This document shows positions 1-7,998 of a DNA stretch of 64,000 bases, piece by piece. The first letter of the stretch is position 1, and each line of letters begins with the position of its first letter. Source of the stretch: Kluyvera georgiana ATCC 51603. GTDB taxonomy: Bacteria; Pseudomonadota; Gammaproteobacteria; Enterobacterales; Enterobacteriaceae. The notes below the pieces were generated by a model. It was not told where the DNA came from. It saw only the letters and a list, made by a program, of their open reading frames with translations, and ran no database searches. The translations under genes and the position numbers were made by a program. Where the stretch lies: positions 1 to 64,000 of the forward strand of contig NZ_LXEU01000069.1 in assembly GCF_001654985.1 (NCBI RefSeq). The letters run 5' to 3'.

Positions 1-36
1 CGGGGAGAGGGCTAGGGTGAGGGGGAAACCCCCGCA
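1..36. repeat. GC-rich intergenic repeat fragment
   Basis: Short purine-rich stretch (GGGAGAGGG...AGGGTGAGGGGG) ending in a small GGGG/CCCC inverted repeat just after the RpiR-type gene. Similar 'CCCTCACCCC...GGGGAGGGG' sequence occurs at about 26882-26906. Such motifs are common between genes in enterobacteria and may act as 3' hairpins. The window edge cuts the element. Confidence 0.35.
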
Positions 37-900
37 CTAATCCCCCAACGGCTGCCGGTCAGCACCGCCTCGATGGCTATCCAGCGCAAGCTTAATCCGC
101 CGCAAACGGTTTTTCGTCTCCGCTTTATTCACTACCGCCAATTCCGTCGCCAGCACGTCAACCATCGCCAGCATCGCGTAGCGCGAGGTGCTGGGCTTAA
201 AGATATAGTCGTTTTCCCGTACGATCAGCGGCAGCACCAAATCGGCGTTCTCGGCAAGCGGCGTGGCCTCTGGGGTAATGGCAATCACTTTCGCCCCGTA
301 CTGACGCGCAATCGCCGCGCTATCCACCACTTCCTGCGTATAGCCGCCGAGCGACAACGCCAGCACCACATCGTTTGGCGACACCGCTGAGCACATCATC
401 CTCACCAGCAGCCCGTCGCTCTGGCTCACCACCGGCAGGCCAAGGCGGAACAAGCGGAACTGCACCTCCTGAGCGCAGATGGTGGAGCCGCCGCCCATGC
501 CGATTGCGAGGATCTGCCGCGCGCCGCTGAGCCACTCGACGGCGCGGCTGAGTGAGTCGGGATCCAGCGCCCGGCGGTTCATCTCCAGCACGTTGATGAT
601 CGTTTCGTAGATCCCCTGTACCCCTTCCAGATCCGGCACATCGAGAATAAAGCGCTGCCCTACCGCCAGCGACTGCGCGAGTTTCACTTTTAGCTCGCGG
701 ACGTCTTTGCAGCCAATGGCGCGCGCGAAACGGGTAATCGATGCCTGACTGGTCTCGGTCAGCTTCGCCATTTCGGCAATGGGTAAGGAGGTCGCCGTCT
801 GAACGTCATCGAGAATAAACTGGGCGATCCGCTTCTCGGTGGCGGTCAGCTCGACAAAGCGGTCGGTAATGCAGGAAATGATGTCGATGGATGCAGACAT
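37..900 (-). CDS. RpiR/MurR family transcriptional regulator
   Basis: A 287-residue regulator with an N-terminal RpiR helix-turn-helix (about residues 1-80, with 'TATEKRIAQFILD' and 'SQASITRFARAIG') and a C-terminal SIS sugar-phosphate binding domain (about 115-250, 'ILAIGMGGGSTICAQE'). This family senses phosphosugars and represses or activates sugar catabolic genes. The start at 900 (MSASIDII) is chosen over an upstream ATG at 939 because an AGGGG Shine-Dalgarno lies 8 bases before it. It is divergent from the ROK kinase at 1081, which suggests it controls that kinase, whose product could be the effector. The true sugar cannot be told; any transporter may lie left of the window. Confidence 0.88.
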   Translation of the reverse strand: MSASIDIISCITDRFVELTATEKRIAQFILDDVQTATSLPIAEMAKLTETSQASITRFARAIGCKDVRELKVKLAQSLAVGQRFILDVPDLEGVQGIYETIINVLEMNRRALDPDSLSRAVEWLSGARQILAIGMGGGSTICAQEVQFRLFRLGLPVVSQSDGLLVRMMCSAVSPNDVVLALSLGGYTQEVVDSAAIARQYGAKVIAITPEATPLAENADLVLPLIVRENDYIFKPSTSRYAMLAMVDVLATELAVVNKAETKNRLRRIKLALDSHRGGADRQPLGD

Positions 901-1080
901 GGTAAACCCCTGAAATAAATAGCTGATACTTTGTACCATAGAAATTGTGCGCCGGGGAAACGGACTCGCCGCACCGTGACGTAGGGTTCAATGTTGGGAG
1001 AGGGCGCAAGTTTCAGCACTTGAGCACCCGGCATAATAGCCCTCTCTTTTGCCAACATTACTCATAACTACGGAATATAT

Positions 1081-1956
1081 ATGGCTATTTTGTTATTTGA
1101 TTGGGGTGGGAGTTCTATTAAATACGGCGTCTGGCACCAGCAGACGTTGAGCGACACGGGCGCGGTTAAAACGCCAGATAGCTGGGAGAAAATGCAGGCG
1201 CAACTGCTGGAAATCTGCCGTCAGTACCAGCTGCGCTATGATATTCAGGGGGTGGCAATCAGCGCCCCCGGTAGCGTAGACCCTGAACGTGGCGTGATAG
1301 GTGGCCTGAGCGCGATTCCTTACATCCACCATTTCCCCATCGTCGAAGCGCTGACGGCGCTGTTTGGCCTGCCGGTCAGCATTGAAAATGATGCCAATGC
1401 CGCAGGCATTGCCGAAGCGGCGTTGGGCGCCGGGCGTGACGATCGACACGTACTGTTTGTGATTGTCGGCTCCGGTGTGGGTGGAGCTATCCTGGAAGAT
1501 AAAGTGCTGCGCCGCGGTAGCCACGGCTATGCGGGTGAGTTTGGCCTGATGACGCTGGAGGGGGGGCAGACGTTCAGCGAGCTGGGCACCGCCGTGGCGA
1601 TGGCGCGTCGTTACGCCCAGCGGATATCGCTTGAACGGGATTCTGTCTCTGGGGCCGAGGTGTTTCGTCTTGCCGAGCAGGGCGATGAGGTTGCGAAACA
1701 GGAAGTGGCGCAGTTCTATCACTGGATGGCCGTTGGCCTGCTCAATTTACAGGTATGCTACGATCCGGATTGTCTGGTGATTGGCGGTGGGATCTCAGCC
1801 AGTGATGCCATTTTTGCCGGGATCGTCTCTCGCTTAACCGATCTGGTCGCGGAAAAAAATCTCGCGGAATTTATGCCGAAACTGCTGCTGTGCCAGTACC
1901 GCAACGATGCCAATCTTATCGGTGCGGCGGTGAGCTTTACGCAACAACACGGCTAA
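1081..1956 (+). CDS. ROK family sugar kinase
   Basis: A 291-residue cytoplasmic kinase of the ROK family. An N-terminal phosphate-binding motif (FDWGGSSIKYGV, residues 6-17), the ENDANAAG segment with the catalytic aspartate near residue 103, and the GSGVGGA motif are all present. The zinc-binding CxCGxxGCxE signature of NagK, Mlc and glucokinase-type ROK proteins is absent: the segment after HGYAGEFGLM has no cysteines. This resembles BglK-type beta-glucoside kinases and related zinc-less ROK enzymes. It phosphorylates a hexose or a disaccharide, and the substrate is unknown. It is divergent from the RpiR regulator, and no phosphoglycosidase or transporter is adjacent on the right. Confidence 0.85.
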   Translation: MAILLFDWGGSSIKYGVWHQQTLSDTGAVKTPDSWEKMQAQLLEICRQYQLRYDIQGVAISAPGSVDPERGVIGGLSAIPYIHHFPIVEALTALFGLPVSIENDANAAGIAEAALGAGRDDRHVLFVIVGSGVGGAILEDKVLRRGSHGYAGEFGLMTLEGGQTFSELGTAVAMARRYAQRISLERDSVSGAEVFRLAEQGDEVAKQEVAQFYHWMAVGLLNLQVCYDPDCLVIGGGISASDAIFAGIVSRLTDLVAEKNLAEFMPKLLLCQYRNDANLIGAAVSFTQQHG

Positions 1957-2056
1957 AATGCCGCTTCGGAGTGTTCTGGTTTCCCTCCCGCTTTCAGCCA
2001 GCTAACCTAAAATGGTTAGAGTGATAACGATTTTAGCTGAGAAGCAGGAGGGAAAC

Positions 2057-2293
2057 ATGATGCAATATAAGCGACTCACCGTAGCGATTCTGACGGCTGG
2101 CGCACTCTTTACCGTTGCTGGGTGTTCATCCAACCAGGCGTTAAAAACCACCGATGGGAAAACTATCATCACCGACGGGAAACCACAGGTCGATGAGGAT
2201 ACTGGTCTGGTGTCGTATAAAAATGCCGAAACCGGGAAAACAGAACAGATTAACCGCGATCAGGTCCGGTCGATGGGTGAGCTCGATAACTAA
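2057..2293 (+). CDS. YgdI/YgdR family small lipoprotein
   Basis: A 78-residue secreted lipoprotein with a lipobox: hydrophobic signal (LTVAILTAGALFTVAGC) ending at a cysteine near residue 21, followed by an acceptor Ser-Ser. The mature part (TTDGKTIITDGKPQVDEDTG..., then a QINRDQV segment) is the small SH3-like bacterial lipoprotein domain of YgdI/YgdR (DUF903). There is a strong AGGAGGG ribosome site at 2046-2052; either ATG 2057 or ATG 2060 can be the start, and 2060 has slightly better spacing. The role is unknown. The gene stands alone between sugar genes and ends in a palindrome shared with the convergent yhcH-like gene. Confidence 0.85.
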   Translation: MMQYKRLTVAILTAGALFTVAGCSSNQALKTTDGKTIITDGKPQVDEDTGLVSYKNAETGKTEQINRDQVRSMGELDN

Positions 2294-2344
2294 ACGTTAT
2301 TCGTGGCCCCGCGAATGCCGTGCGGGGCCAGCGCATAACGTTTA
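2291..2344. terminator. Long palindrome, likely bidirectional terminator
   Basis: Extended imperfect palindrome between convergent genes: inner stem TGGCCCCGC (304-312 of the 2 kb line) with GCGGGGCCA and a 9-base loop, outer arms TAAACGTTAT and ATAACGTTTA. The outer arms contain the stop codons of both flanking genes (TAA 2291-2293 on plus, TAA at 2342-2344 on minus). It lacks long U tracts, so termination strength is uncertain. Confidence 0.6.
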
Positions 2345-2809
2345 AATGAGTGCGCTATTGATTTTGATGATGATCTTACGCAGCGGCGCGCCCGCGCCAA
2401 GGCTGCTCATCGGACGGTGCAGTTCACCCGGGAAGATGATGGCTATCTCTTCGGGGTGCAGGTGAATCAGCGTTTCGCTGCTTATTTGCGTGCAGAAGCC
2501 GATGTCATGCGCGTCGTTAAACGCACCGTCTTCGACAATCTCCAGCCCCTTATTTCCCGCCCCAATAATCTCTTCGCCCTTCAGCACGATGTGAATATCA
2601 ATATATTGCCGATGGTACTCCGGACGCTGTTCGGCCAGCGGTTTGCTTTCCCCTTCTACCACGTTAAAGAACAGGTTATCGCCATCGACGATATATTTTC
2701 CCGGCGGTAGCGCGTGCGGCTCTTGATTAATCACGGCGCGCAGCGCCTTACGGATAGCCTGCGGATAAAAGGCGGTTTTCTCCGCGTGATGAAGCGTGTC
2801 GATAATCAT
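2342..2809 (-). CDS. YhcH/YjgK/YiaL family protein (DUF386)
   Basis: A 155-residue protein of the YhcH/YjgK/YiaL family, a small cupin-like beta-barrel family linked to sialic acid, ketogluconate and pentose catabolism; some members are proposed sugar anomerases. Visible signatures are 'GKYIVDGDNLFFNV' near residues 37-50 and 'EYHRQYIDIHIVLKGEE' near 64-80 with conserved histidines, and a C-terminal 'FPGELHRP'. The start is ATG 2809, which overlaps the stop of the upstream gluconokinase (ATGA), so the two are translationally coupled. Last gene of the minus-strand idnO-gntK-yhcH operon. The chemical role is not proven for any close relative. Confidence 0.87.
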   Translation of the reverse strand: MIIDTLHHAEKTAFYPQAIRKALRAVINQEPHALPPGKYIVDGDNLFFNVVEGESKPLAEQRPEYHRQYIDIHIVLKGEEIIGAGNKGLEIVEDGAFNDAHDIGFCTQISSETLIHLHPEEIAIIFPGELHRPMSSLGAGAPLRKIIIKINSALI

Positions 2810-3336
2810 GCCGGAACTCCCAATGTGGGTTGATGGGCTAAAAGGGTGAGCGAGCGGGCAACGATGCCCGGAACGTCGCCGGAAATATCGACCGGCAGAA
2901 TGTCTGGCTCGCGATCGTCCGGGGCTTCCAGCGCGGCAAACTGGCTTTTCAGCAGCGCTTCCGGCATAAAGTGGCCTTTGCGCGCCTGCATACGCTGCAA
3001 GATGCAGTCGTAGTCGCCGGTCAGCCACAAAAAGCGTAGGTGCGGATTACCCGCGCGCAGCTGGTCGCGGTAGCGCTTTTTCAGCGCCGAGCAGACCAGT
3101 ACACCGGACTCGTTTTTCTGCCCGAGGCTAAAGATCACATCGCCAATGCGCTCCAGCCACGGCTGGCGGTCGCTATCTTCCAGCGGCTGGCTGGCGGCCA
3201 TTTTAATGATATTCGCCCGTGGGTGAAGGTCATCACCGTCGATAAACTTCGCTCCCAATGCCTGAGAAAGCGCCTGCCCGACGGTGGTTTTGCCGGTGCC
3301 GGAGACGCCCATTAGAATAATGCACTGTCCTGCCAT
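2806..3336 (-). CDS. gntK: Gluconokinase
   Basis: A 176-residue cytoplasmic P-loop kinase of the GntK/IdnK family: Walker A GVSGTGKTT at residues 10-18, 'FIDGDDLHP' just downstream, and a Walker-B-like 'FLWLTGDYD'. It phosphorylates D-gluconate with ATP to 6-phosphogluconate, feeding the Entner-Doudoroff or pentose phosphate path. The length is close to E. coli GntK (175) rather than IdnK (187). It lies 15 bases after the 5-ketogluconate reductase gene and overlaps the start of the yhcH-like gene, so all three form one operon. Whether it is closer to GntK or IdnK was not computed. Confidence 0.92.
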   Translation of the reverse strand: MAGQCIILMGVSGTGKTTVGQALSQALGAKFIDGDDLHPRANIIKMAASQPLEDSDRQPWLERIGDVIFSLGQKNESGVLVCSALKKRYRDQLRAGNPHLRFLWLTGDYDCILQRMQARKGHFMPEALLKSQFAALEAPDDREPDILPVDISGDVPGIVARSLTLLAHQPTLGVPA

Positions 3337-3351
3337 GGTTTTGCTCCCGAC

Positions 3352-4116
3352 TCAGACGGCGACCAGCATGCCGCCGTCAACAAACAGCAGATGCCCATTC
3401 ACAAAATCAGAGGCTTTCGACGACAGGAACACCGCCGCGCCAACCAACTCCTGCGGGTCGCCCCAGCGGGCGGCTGGCGTACGCTTGCACAGCCAGTCGG
3501 TAAAGGCTTTATCGTCAACCAATGCCTGGGTCATGGCGGTTTTAAAGTAGCCTGGTGCGATACCGTTAACCTGAATATTGTGGCGTGCCAGTTCTACGCA
3601 CATCCCGCGGGTCAGCATTTTGACCGCGCCTTTGGCGGCGGCGTACGGGGTGATGGTGTCGCGCCCCAGTTCGCTCTGCATCGAACAGATATTGACGATT
3701 TTGCCTGCGCCGCGCGTCATCATGCGTTTGGCCACGGCCTGGGAAACCAGGAAAACGGCGGTCTGGTTCACCGCAATCACGTCGTTCCATTCTTTCACCG
3801 GGAACTCGGTGAACGGGTGACGGCGCTGGATGCCAGCGTTATTAAACAGCACGTCGATAGCGCCGATGCGCGCTTCAATATCGGCAATGGCGTTTTCCAC
3901 CGACTCAGGGTCGGTAACGTTAAAGACCGCGGTATGGGCGACGGCACCCTCGTCGCGGAGTTTCATCGCAGCCTGCTCTGCGCGTTCTGCGGAGATATCG
4001 TTGATGATGATTTCCGCGCCGTACTGGGCCAGCCCCTGGGCCATCACGTAGCCGATACCCTGTCCGGAGCCGGTAATTAAAATGCGTTTGCCTTGCAGGC
4101 TGAATAAGTTGTTCAT
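3352..4116 (-). CDS. idnO: 5-keto-D-gluconate 5-reductase (gluconate 5-dehydrogenase), SDR family
   Basis: A 254-residue short-chain dehydrogenase matching IdnO length and motifs: TGSGQGIG cofactor motif at 15-22, NNAG at 92-95, catalytic Ser145, Tyr158 and Lys162 (YAAAK), and a C-terminal DFVNGHLLFVDGG. It interconverts 5-keto-D-gluconate and D-gluconate with NADPH. The start is ATG 4116, with AGGA seven bases upstream; a GTG at 4119 is less likely. It heads the minus-strand operon with gluconokinase and the yhcH-like gene, and is divergent from the GntR-like repressor. A close paralogue sits at 45780-46544. Confidence 0.92.
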   Translation of the reverse strand: MNNLFSLQGKRILITGSGQGIGYVMAQGLAQYGAEIIINDISAERAEQAAMKLRDEGAVAHTAVFNVTDPESVENAIADIEARIGAIDVLFNNAGIQRRHPFTEFPVKEWNDVIAVNQTAVFLVSQAVAKRMMTRGAGKIVNICSMQSELGRDTITPYAAAKGAVKMLTRGMCVELARHNIQVNGIAPGYFKTAMTQALVDDKAFTDWLCKRTPAARWGDPQELVGAAVFLSSKASDFVNGHLLFVDGGMLVAV

Positions 4117-4369
4117 CACAGTGTCCTGTATTGCGATCCGATGCGCTAAGAAGATGTTCTCTATCTCACGGTTTTTGCCCCGGTGAAACTGTGATGAAGA
4201 TCACTCTCGACTATGTTACAAAAAGGGGTTACAGCATGTGTGATCCTGAAGGGGAAAACCGCGCGAAAACCGCGCCATGCGGGGCTTTGACGCTGGGTTA
4301 TCGCTTTCTCTTTTTTGTAACCTGCTGGCATAATAGGCCACAGGATTTCGGCAATGACGGGCAGGGCTA
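4117..4369. promoter_or_regulatory. Divergent control region with CRP site
   Basis: Intergenic region between the idnO operon (minus) and the LacI-type repressor (plus). A near-consensus CRP site TGTGATGAAGATCACT lies at 4190-4205, consistent with catabolite control. Two direct GTTACA motifs (4215-4220 and 4228-4233) and a GTAAC at about 4316 resemble half-sites of GntR/IdnR operators (TGTTAC). Promoter hexamers were not assigned with confidence. Confidence 0.6.
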
Positions 4370-5362
4370 ATGAAAGTACAACGCATCACGTTAGAGGATA
4401 TCGCCGCGCTGGCGGGGGTAACCAAAATGACCGTCAGCCGTTATTTACGCACGCCCGAGAAGGTGAAACCGGAAACCGCCGAGCGCATTGCCAGCGTGAT
4501 TGAAGAGGTGGGCTACCAGCCGGATGCCGATAACCCCGCCATCAGCAGTAATGTTGCGCCGCGCATTGGCGTGCTCGTCCCCTCGTTTAATAACCAAATA
4601 TTCTCCGACGTCCTGGCGGGCATTGAATCAGTCACCACCGCCCACGGTTACCAGACGCTGGTGGTGAACTACGATTACGATAGCCAGCGTGAAGAAGAGC
4701 AGATTGCCACCGTGCTGGCGCTGAACGTTAAAGCGCTGCTGCTAACCGAATCGGTGCATACGCTGCGGGCGGAGAAATACCTGAAAGCCTCGAAAATCCC
4801 GATTGCCGAGGTGATGGGCTTATCGGATAACGCCGACCGCATCAACGTGGGCTTTGATAATTACCGCGCCGGGTTGGATATGACCAACATGCTGCTGGCG
4901 AGCGGTAAAAAGCAGATTATCTATTTTGGCTCAATGTCGGATATTCGTGATGAGCAGCGCTATGCAGGCTACTGCCGGGCGATGGAAGACGCGGGCTTGA
5001 CGATTGGACGTATTGCGCCAAACAAGGTCTCTTCGGTGTCGATTGGCACTGGCATGATGACCCTTGCCCGCCAGATGTATAAAGAGATGGACGCTATTCT
5101 CTGCACTAACGATGATCTCGCGGTTGGGGTGTTACAGGAGTGCATCGCTTCGGGTATCGCGGTGCCGCAGGAGATGGCGATTGCCGGGTTCCATGGATTG
5201 GAAATTGGTCAGGTGGTGAGCCCGCGTCTGGCGAGCGTTTTGACGCCACGCTTTGAAATGGGTAAGGTCGCCACTGAGATTTTAATCAAGAAAATAAAAG
5301 GCTTACCGACTATCGAGAAGGTGGATCTCCACTATCGTTTATCGATGGGCGAAACCATCTAA
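4370..5362 (+). CDS. LacI family repressor, GntR/IdnR-like
   Basis: A 330-residue LacI-family regulator: N-terminal HTH and hinge (ITLEDIAALAGVTKMTVSRYL, residues about 6-26) followed by a periplasmic-binding-like effector domain ('RIGVLVPSFNNQIFSDVLAG', 'TNDDLAVG', 'IAGFHGLEIGQ'). Sequence and length fit the GntR/IdnR gluconate repressor branch. It is divergent from the ketogluconate operon and upstream of the dehydrogenase and permease genes, so it probably represses both and responds to gluconate or a ketogluconate. A paralogue with an almost identical recognition helix is at 48094-49086. The ATG at 4370 fits the family start, with only a weak ribosome site. Confidence 0.88.
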   Translation: MKVQRITLEDIAALAGVTKMTVSRYLRTPEKVKPETAERIASVIEEVGYQPDADNPAISSNVAPRIGVLVPSFNNQIFSDVLAGIESVTTAHGYQTLVVNYDYDSQREEEQIATVLALNVKALLLTESVHTLRAEKYLKASKIPIAEVMGLSDNADRINVGFDNYRAGLDMTNMLLASGKKQIIYFGSMSDIRDEQRYAGYCRAMEDAGLTIGRIAPNKVSSVSIGTGMMTLARQMYKEMDAILCTNDDLAVGVLQECIASGIAVPQEMAIAGFHGLEIGQVVSPRLASVLTPRFEMGKVATEILIKKIKGLPTIEKVDLHYRLSMGETI

Positions 5363-5407
5363 TCAGCCTGCCGCTAACGGCGTAATGTTATTTAATTGTT
5401 GCCACCC

Positions 5408-5430
5408 AGCCCGCATTCCAGCGGGCTTTT
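5408..5430 (+). terminator. Rho-independent terminator after the LacI repressor
   Basis: Stem AGCCCGC (5408-5414) and GCGGGCT (5421-5427) with a short loop, followed by TTTT. It lies about 45 bases after the repressor stop and would separate it from the following dehydrogenase-permease unit. Confidence 0.7.
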
Positions 5431-5478
5431 GCTTCCACGATCACGTCATCCGTAACACGGATTTCTAACACGATCTGG

Positions 5479-5494
5479 CGTGATGCAGATCGCA
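5479..5494 (+). promoter_or_regulatory. Probable CRP site upstream of 2-hydroxyacid dehydrogenase gene
   Basis: CGTGATGCAGATCGCA fits the CRP palindrome TGTGA-N6-TCACA at eight of ten half-site positions. It lies 67 bases before the dehydrogenase start, in the position of an activator site. Its presence agrees with catabolite control seen at the sister promoter (4190-4205). Confidence 0.5.
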
Positions 5495-5560
5495 AAATGA
5501 CATCGTGAAAACCCGTTTGATAGGCGTAACAAATTTCTGAACGCTTAAACAGGTAACACG

Positions 5561-6511
5561 ATGAATACTGCAAACCCAAATACGGTACTGTTGATTGCCC
5601 CGGTCGTAGACGGCCTGCTGGATAAACTCTCCACCGCTTTCCAGGTCTATCGTCTGTATGAACAGGCTGACCCGCAGGCATTCTTGCGCGACGTCGGCCA
5701 TCAGGTGCAGGCGGTGGTCACCCGTGGTGATATTGGCGTCACCCGTGCCGTACTGGAGCAATTGCCGAACGCTGGGCTGGTGGCGGTGTTTGGTGTTGGT
5801 ACCGACGCGGTGGATCTCGACTATACCCGCGCTCATGACATTGCCGTCACCATCACTTCTGGCGTGCTGACCAACGACGTTGCCGACCTGGCGATGGGGC
5901 TGCTGCTGGCAGGCGCACGTCAGCTTTGCCTGGGCGATAAATTTGTTCGCGAAGGCAAATGGTTGAAACAAGGGCCGGGGCTGGCGACTCAGGTCAGCGG
6001 CAAACGTATCGGCATTTTCGGCATGGGCAATATCGGCCAGGCCATTGCCCGTCGCGCCAGCGGGTTTGATATGGAGATCCTCTACACCGACCGCAAAAAG
6101 CTCGACCACGTGGATTATCAGTGGTGCGCCGACCTGCACACTCTGGCTCATGAAAGCGATTTTCTGGTGATTGCCGCTTCTGGCGGCGCGGCAAACCGCG
6201 GGCTGATTGATGCCAGCGTGTTTAACGTGATGCCAAAACACGCGTGGCTGATTAACATCGCGCGCGGCACGCTGGTGGATGAGAAAGCCCTGATTCAGGC
6301 CCTGCAGAACGGCGTGATTGCCGGTGCCGGGCTGGATGTTTATGAAGACGAACCGCATGTGCCTGAGGCGCTGATGGCGATGGATAACGTCGTACTGTTG
6401 CCGCATGTGGCAAGTGCCACCCACGAAACGCGTCAGCGGATGAGCGAGGTGGTGTTCAATAACGTCGCCGCTTTCTTCAGCGATACGCCGCTACCGAATG
6501 CCATTGATTAA
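5561..6511 (+). CDS. D-isomer 2-hydroxyacid dehydrogenase, probable 2-ketogluconate (2-ketoaldonate) reductase
   Basis: A 316-residue NAD(P)-dependent D-2-hydroxyacid dehydrogenase. The dinucleotide motif GMGNIG is at 154-159, and the catalytic triad is Arg235 (NIARGTLVDE), Glu264 (DVYEDEP) and His282 (LPHVASAT). Related GhrB/TkrA-type enzymes reduce 2-keto-D-gluconate to gluconate and 2,5-diketogluconate to 5-ketogluconate, which is the reaction missing from the neighbouring idnO-gntK operon; that is why I favour this substrate over glyoxylate or hydroxypyruvate. It is followed 56 bases later by the permease gene and probably co-transcribed with it. Substrate assignment is inferred from context. 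Confidence 0.85.
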   Translation: MNTANPNTVLLIAPVVDGLLDKLSTAFQVYRLYEQADPQAFLRDVGHQVQAVVTRGDIGVTRAVLEQLPNAGLVAVFGVGTDAVDLDYTRAHDIAVTITSGVLTNDVADLAMGLLLAGARQLCLGDKFVREGKWLKQGPGLATQVSGKRIGIFGMGNIGQAIARRASGFDMEILYTDRKKLDHVDYQWCADLHTLAHESDFLVIAASGGAANRGLIDASVFNVMPKHAWLINIARGTLVDEKALIQALQNGVIAGAGLDVYEDEPHVPEALMAMDNVVLLPHVASATHETRQRMSEVVFNNVAAFFSDTPLPNAID

Positions 6512-6567
6512 TCATCGATGCTTTTCGCCATGCTGAGCATGGCTCCCCCCGAGAGAGAGTATAAATA

Positions 6568-7878
6568 ATGACTGAGAAAATACCTGGCACTCGCTGGCTG
6601 CGTATCATTGCGCCTGTTCTCATCGCGTGCATTATTTCGTTTATGGACCGGGTTAATATCAGCTTCGCCTTGCCCGGTGGTATGGAGTCCGATCTGGGGA
6701 TTACCAGCCAGATGGCGGGGGTGGCAAGCGGGATATTCTTTATTGGCTATCTCTTCTTGCAAATACCAGGCGGGCGCATTGCGGTTCATGGCAGTGGTAA
6801 GCGCTTTATTGCCTGGTCGCTGCTGGCATGGGCCATTGTCTCGATTGCCACCGGTTTTGTGACCCACGAATACCAACTGCTGGTGCTGCGCTTTATTCTC
6901 GGCGTGTCCGAGGGTGGGATGCTGCCGGTGGTGCTGACGATGGTCAGCAACTGGTTCCCGGAAAAAGAGATTGGTCGCGCTAACGCCTTCGTGATGATGT
7001 TCGCCCCGCTGGGCGGCATGCTTACCGCGCCGGTCTCCGGGGCGATTATCTCGGCGCTCGACTGGCGTTGGCTGTTTATCATTGAAGGGCTGCTATCGCT
7101 GGTGGTGCTGATGGTGTGGTGGCTGATGATCAGCGACCGCCCGGAAGAGGCGCGCTGGCTGCCGGAACGTGAGCGTGAGTATTTGATTACCGCGTTGACC
7201 GCTGAGCGAGAAGCCCGCCGTTCGGAAGCGCCGGTCAGCAATGCTCCGGTGCGGGAAGTGTTCCGCAACTCCGGGCTCATGAAGCTGGTGCTGCTCAACT
7301 TCTTCTACCAGACCGGGGATTACGGCTACACGCTGTGGCTGCCGACGATCCTCAAAAACCTGACTGGCGCCAATATGGCGAGCGTCGGCGTGCTGGCTAT
7401 CCTGCCGTTTATTGCCACGCTTGCCGGGATCTACATTATCTCCCTGTTCAGCGACCGCAGCGGCAAGCGTCGGCTGTGGGTACGTTTCTCACTCTACGGC
7501 TTTGCCGCCGCGCTGTTGGCTTCGGTGGTGCTGCGTGACCATGTGGTGGCAGCCTATATTGCGCTAGTGGTGTGCGGCTTCTTCCTGAAAGCGGCAACCA
7601 GTCCTTTCTGGTCTATTCCGGGGCGTATCGCCATGCCGGAAGTGGCGGGCAGCGCACGTGGCGTCATCAACGGTCTGGGCAATCTGGGCGGCTTCTGCGG
7701 CCCGTATCTGGTCGGGGTGATGATCTACTTCTACGGCCAGAACGTGGCGGTATGTGCGCTGGCGGGCTCGTTGATTATCGCCGGGACGATCACCTTCTTC
7801 CTGCCGAAACATTGTGACCTGACCGCGCCATCTGACCAACCGCCGGTCGCGGATAAACCGGCCAATCAACCTTCCTGA
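6568..7878 (+). CDS. MFS transporter, anion:cation symporter family (probable ketogluconate permease)
   Basis: A 436-residue inner-membrane major facilitator with about 12 membrane segments. The N-terminal signature 'CIISFMDRVNISFALPGG' and the loop 'RFILGVSEGGMLPVVLTM' are typical of the anion:cation symporter (phthalate/hexuronate/KguT-like) branch, which carries sugar acids. It directly follows the 2-ketoaldonate-reductase-like gene, so 2-ketogluconate or a related keto acid is the likely cargo. The C-terminal tail is Pro/Asp-rich. A second, divergent member of this branch is at 46728-48011 in a paralogous module. Confidence 0.88.
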   Translation: MTEKIPGTRWLRIIAPVLIACIISFMDRVNISFALPGGMESDLGITSQMAGVASGIFFIGYLFLQIPGGRIAVHGSGKRFIAWSLLAWAIVSIATGFVTHEYQLLVLRFILGVSEGGMLPVVLTMVSNWFPEKEIGRANAFVMMFAPLGGMLTAPVSGAIISALDWRWLFIIEGLLSLVVLMVWWLMISDRPEEARWLPEREREYLITALTAEREARRSEAPVSNAPVREVFRNSGLMKLVLLNFFYQTGDYGYTLWLPTILKNLTGANMASVGVLAILPFIATLAGIYIISLFSDRSGKRRLWVRFSLYGFAAALLASVVLRDHVVAAYIALVVCGFFLKAATSPFWSIPGRIAMPEVAGSARGVINGLGNLGGFCGPYLVGVMIYFYGQNVAVCALAGSLIIAGTITFFLPKHCDLTAPSDQPPVADKPANQPS

Positions 7879-7885
7879 TCCTGTC

Positions 7886-7908
7886 GGGGGCATGGTTCTC
7901 ATGCCCCC
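7886..7908 (+). terminator. GC-rich hairpin after the permease gene
   Basis: Perfect GGGGGCAT / ATGCCCCC stem with a 7-base loop, eight bases after the permease stop. There is no U tract, so it may be a Rho-dependent end or a 3' stabilising hairpin rather than a simple intrinsic terminator. Confidence 0.45.
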
Positions 7909-7998
7909 AATTCCTGCTGTTGTGTTAACTGATCCTGTAAGTGTCATCATTAACTGTCTAAACTCAGGAATAAAATAATGAAGTAAGACAGGCGAAAC

